DNA of 64,000 nt. Source: Rubrobacter_D sp963840835 (lineage in GTDB: Bacteria; Actinomycetota; Rubrobacteria; Rubrobacterales; Rubrobacteraceae). The position numbers and the translations under genes were made by a program. The DNA lies in NCBI GenBank assembly GCA_963840835.1, contig CAWJAM010000014.1, forward strand, positions 248,001-312,000, given 5' to 3'. This document shows positions 61,176-64,000 of the stretch, one piece after another; position 1 is the stretch's first letter, and every line of letters starts with the position of its first letter. Under the pieces are notes generated by a model. It saw only the letters and a program-made list of their open reading frames with translations, did no database searches and had not been told where the DNA came from.

Positions 61176-61628
61176 CTACCGTGCTGGAGGATCGAGGTAG
61201 AGGACGGCGTCCTTGCTGCCGCCGATCTTGTGTATCTCCGGGATGAGCCCGCGGTCGAGCGTCGTTACGTCTGGCCAGTTGACCTCGACGAGGTTACCCG
61301 CCGGGTCGCGCAGGTACATCTGGACGGCCCCGCAGGGCAACTCCCTGACGGACGAGAAGCGGCCTTCGTCTCTCACACCAAGCTCCTCCGCCCTCCTATA
61401 CGCCGCCTCGAAATCGTCGACGTCGAGCGCGAAGTGGTGACTGGCCGGCGCGGGGTCTTCGTCGAGGAAGAGGTGGAGTTGGAGGTTCCCGACCCGCAGC
61501 CAGCGCACGGGCCCGGAGAACTCGGGCGAGGGAACCTCCTCCATCCCGAAGAAGTCGGTGTAGAAACGGACCGACTCCTCCAGGTCGGTGGCGCTTACGC
61601 TGACGTGGGTGAACCCTCTCGCCCGCAT
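61176..61628 (-). CDS. VOC family protein (glyoxalase/dioxygenase-like)
   Basis: This 150-residue VOC domain begins FTHVSVSATDLEESVRFYTD (His ligand), then SHHFALDVDDFEAAYRRAEE and MYLRDPAGNLVEVNWPD (Glu ligand). It lies 10 bases downstream of the ALDH stop and 25 bases upstream of the cupin start. Its function is unknown; it could be an epimerase or lyase on the pathway. Confidence 0.85.
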   Translation of the reverse strand: MRARGFTHVSVSATDLEESVRFYTDFFGMEEVPSPEFSGPVRWLRVGNLQLHLFLDEDPAPASHHFALDVDDFEAAYRRAEELGVRDEGRFSSVRELPCGAVQMYLRDPAGNLVEVNWPDVTTLDRGLIPEIHKIGGSKDAVLYLDPPAR

Positions 61629-61638
61629 GCTTACGCCC

Positions 61639-63087
61639 TTAAAGCGGCATGATGGAGACGGTCTTCCAGGACGAGTAGAAGTCTATGGCCGCCGGCCCCT
61701 GCTCCCTGCCGCCTACGCCCGACTCCTTGTTGCCCCCGAACGGCACCTGGAACTCGAGGCCCGCCGTGGGCAGGTTGACGTTCACGAGGCCAGTCTCGGA
61801 GCGCTGCGCGAATTCGTGGGCGTAGCGCAACGACTTCGTCGCTATGCCCGCGGTCAGGCCGTAGCGGGTGTCGTTCGCGAGCTCGACGGCGTCGTCGAAG
61901 TCGCTCGCCCTTATAACGGCGAGGACGGGGCCGAAGATCTCCTCCTGCGCGGTCTCAGACCCGTTATCCACGTCGGCGACGATGGCAGGAGCGATGTAGT
62001 AGCCTTCGTCCTCAGACCCCGTGGCCCCGCCTTCGAGGACGACGCGCCCCTCGTTCTTAGCCGTCTCAAGGGCTTCGAGGATGCTCTCGTACTGGCTCTT
62101 GTTGACGACGGGACCGATGTCGGTGTCCTCTTCGAGCGGGTCTCCGACCTTCATTGCTTCTGTCGCGCTCTTGAGCTCATCGAGAAAGGCGTCGTAGACC
62201 TCCTCGACGACGATGGCGCGGCTGGAGGCCGTGCACTTCTCGCCGGCGAACCCGAAGGCGCCGAAGGAGACCTTGGCAGCCGCGTCGGAGAGGTCGGCGT
62301 CCTCCATGACTACGTAGGGGTTCTTGCCGCCCATCTCGAGCTGCACCTTCTTGCCAACGGCCCTACCCTGGATACCCAGGCCCACGCTCGTCGAGCCCGT
62401 GAACGAGAGGCCCTTGACCCGCGGGTCGGTGACGAGGGCGTCGCCGACGGAGCCGCCCGGTCCTGTCACCATGTTCAGGACGCCGTCGGGTAGGCCAGCC
62501 TCGGTCAGTATGCGCACAAGGGCGGCGGCGTTCAGGGAGGCGTTGCCGGCTGGCTTCATTACGATGGTGTTACCGGAGATCAGGGCCGGAGCCATCTTCC
62601 ACGAGGGTATCGCGAGCGGGAAGTTCCACGGCGTTATGAGGGCGACGACCCCTAAGGGCTCCCTGATAGAGCTATGGCTCACGCCGGGCCGCGCCGAGGG
62701 AGGGGCTATGCCAGGCATGCGCCAGCCCTCGGAGCCGTAGTAGCGGAAGATGCTCGCCGCGCGCCCCACCTCCATGCGGGCTTCCTTCATCGGCTTGCCC
62801 GCCTCCAGCGCCATGAGCCGCGCCAGCTCGTCCTCGCGCGACTCTAGAATGTTTGCGGCCTCCATCAGCACGGCGCCGCGGGCCGCGGGCAACGTGGTCT
62901 TCCAATCGGGCAGGGCTTCCGAGGCGGCCTCTATGGCGCGTTCGGTCTCGGCCTTGTCCGACTTCGGGGTGGTCCCGAGCACCTCCGATGGGTTCGATGG
63001 GTTCACTATCTGCGAGGTCTCGCCGGAGTCGGCGGGAACCCACTCGCCGCCGATAAAGTTCATGGATTCTATCTGCGATTCGATCAA
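61639..63087 (-). CDS. aldehyde dehydrogenase (2,5-dioxovalerate / alpha-ketoglutarate semialdehyde type)
   Basis: This 482-residue NAD(P)+ aldehyde dehydrogenase has ALITPWNFPLAIPSWKMAPA, the glycine motif SFTGSTSVG, catalytic Glu in QLEMGGKNP and catalytic Cys in FAGEKCTASSR. Its C-terminus (PFGGNKESGVGGREQGPAAI) is typical of alpha-ketoglutarate semialdehyde dehydrogenases. The neighbouring KdaD-like gene supports that assignment, which would yield 2-oxoglutarate for the TCA cycle. Confidence 0.9.
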   Translation of the reverse strand: MIESQIESMNFIGGEWVPADSGETSQIVNPSNPSEVLGTTPKSDKAETERAIEAASEALPDWKTTLPAARGAVLMEAANILESREDELARLMALEAGKPMKEARMEVGRAASIFRYYGSEGWRMPGIAPPSARPGVSHSSIREPLGVVALITPWNFPLAIPSWKMAPALISGNTIVMKPAGNASLNAAALVRILTEAGLPDGVLNMVTGPGGSVGDALVTDPRVKGLSFTGSTSVGLGIQGRAVGKKVQLEMGGKNPYVVMEDADLSDAAAKVSFGAFGFAGEKCTASSRAIVVEEVYDAFLDELKSATEAMKVGDPLEEDTDIGPVVNKSQYESILEALETAKNEGRVVLEGGATGSEDEGYYIAPAIVADVDNGSETAQEEIFGPVLAVIRASDFDDAVELANDTRYGLTAGIATKSLRYAHEFAQRSETGLVNVNLPTAGLEFQVPFGGNKESGVGGREQGPAAIDFYSSWKTVSIMPL

Positions 63088-63152
63088 GATCTTCCTCCTG
63101 GAAGTACGCCTGTTCTCTCTCTACCCGATCTCCATCTATTCTATGGGCCTTC

Positions 63153-63968
63153 CTACGGGCCCACCCCGTTTTCGAGGATGAGGTCCCCGACCGAGATCCT
63201 GACCACGTCCCCCACCTTCAGCGTGAAATCGTCCTCAGGGACTATCCCCGTCCCCGTCATCAGGAAGGCCCCGGCAGGGAAGGTGAGCTCCTTCCCGAGA
63301 TACTCCGCAAGCTCCTCGGGCAGCCGTTTCATCTGCGAGGTATCCACCCCGTCCTCGAAGACGGTCTCGCCCCCCCGCCGGATGCTCATGGTGATGTGGA
63401 GGTCCCGCATCGCGTCTGGGCCACAGAGGACGATGCCTGGTCCCAGGGAGCAGGAGCCGTCGTAGATCTTGGCCTGCGGGAGGTACAGCGGGTTCTCGCC
63501 CTCTATGTCGCGCGAGGAGACGTCGTTGCCCGCGGTGTAGCCGACGACCTCCATCCGGCTGTTGACGACCAGCACGAGCTCGGGCTCTGGCACGTTCCAG
63601 TGGCTGTCCACGCGGACGCGTACCCCGTCCCCGTGTCCAACGACCCGCCAGCCCAAGGCCTTGAAGAAGAGCTCGGGCCTATCGGCGTCGTAGACCCTCT
63701 CATAGGCGTCGGCATCAGCCGACTCCATCTCGCGGGCATCCCGGCTCTGCAAATAGGTCACCCCGCTGGCCCAGACCTCGTGCGCAGGCTCCAAGGGAGG
63801 CAAGAGAGGGCCCTCGGCCGCCTCTTCTAGAGAGTATCCTTCGACAAAGCCTAGAGTCTCCGCGGCGGGGGCTTCTAAGAGCCGCTCCAGCGTGAAGTCC
63901 CGCGGCAGGTAGCGTCCGTCCAGGGCCCAGCGCGGTCCTTCTGTTGTCCCGTGGCAGGTAAGGTACAT
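63153..63968 (-). CDS. FAH family 2-keto-3-deoxy-sugar-acid dehydratase (KdaD-like)
   Basis: This 271-residue fumarylacetoacetate-hydrolase fold protein has EPELVLVV, the metal-site GYTAGNDVSSRDIEGENPLY, LPQAKIYDGSCSLGPGI and MTGTGIVPEDDFTLKVGD. This subgroup includes 2-keto-3-deoxy-D-arabinonate dehydratase, which makes 2,5-dioxopentanoate, exactly the substrate of the next enzyme. ATG 63968 has a perfect AAGGAGGA site eight or nine bases upstream. It is probably the first gene of the operon in this window; more may lie beyond the edge. Confidence 0.88.
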   Translation of the reverse strand: MYLTCHGTTEGPRWALDGRYLPRDFTLERLLEAPAAETLGFVEGYSLEEAAEGPLLPPLEPAHEVWASGVTYLQSRDAREMESADADAYERVYDADRPELFFKALGWRVVGHGDGVRVRVDSHWNVPEPELVLVVNSRMEVVGYTAGNDVSSRDIEGENPLYLPQAKIYDGSCSLGPGIVLCGPDAMRDLHITMSIRRGGETVFEDGVDTSQMKRLPEELAEYLGKELTFPAGAFLMTGTGIVPEDDFTLKVGDVVRISVGDLILENGVGP

Positions 63969-64000
63969 GCTATCCGTTCCTCCTTCCTCGTAGGACAAAC

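Overview
The window reads as a chromosomal segment of a high-GC actinobacterium. It is most consistent with the Rubrobacter lineage. This is an inference from base composition, many GTG and TTG starts, two F420-type luciferase-like oxidoreductases, VanW proteins, BTAD regulators, an FG-GAP secreted protein and a non-phosphorylating sugar-acid pathway. I recognised no rRNA, tRNA or CRISPR array.

Layout. 1-5.2 kb holds a truncated alpha/beta hydrolase and a MarR regulator translationally coupled to an RND efflux pump. 5.2-9.8 kb holds an M14 carboxypeptidase, a Ser/Thr kinase with one PASTA-like domain and two small unknown genes. 9.9-22.4 kb is an envelope locus: VanW protein; a five-gene, end-to-end coupled operon on the minus strand (GNAT-like protein, acyl carrier protein, adenylating ligase, PLP decarboxylase, FemAB-like transferase); a divergent VanW plus beta-lactamase-fold pair; and MurJ. 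22.7-34.1 kb is mostly housekeeping: amino-acid binding lipoprotein, M20 peptidase, APC permease with universal stress protein, HisC, family-4 UDG, a fused AhbA/AhbB-like siroheme decarboxylase, TauE/SafE exporter, F420 oxidoreductase and a CBS-CGL transsulfuration pair.

34.1-42.1 kb is accessory ground: a secreted phosphoesterase, an LCP protein, two degraded IS110 transposases, the catalytic-domain-less remnant of a large serine recombinase, two other pseudogenes and a private dispersed repeat. 42.1-57 kb holds a hydrolase, secreted proteins, a giant BTAD-NB-ARC-LuxR regulator, a VOC protein, an MFS transporter and two HD-GYP proteins followed by a second BTAD regulator. Many genes between 39 and 53.7 kb read across two or three frames. 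57.0-64 kb is a sugar-acid catabolic cluster: a double-module UxaA-like dehydratase facing an operon of KdaD-like FAH hydrolase, alpha-ketoglutarate-semialdehyde-type ALDH, VOC, cupin and SDR. Together these could take an aldonate or uronate to 2-oxoglutarate.

Two repeat families punctuate the window. One consists of palindromic CAGCACGCT / CAGCATTTCAGC units at gene ends, including a 170-bp element present twice. The other is a 64-bp GAACTTCG element confined to 34-41 kb. The most promising candidate for an undescribed system is the carrier-protein/ligase/decarboxylase/FemAB/GNAT operon, which resembles the accessory genes of exosortase A loci but sits here among cell-wall genes with no exosortase in sight.
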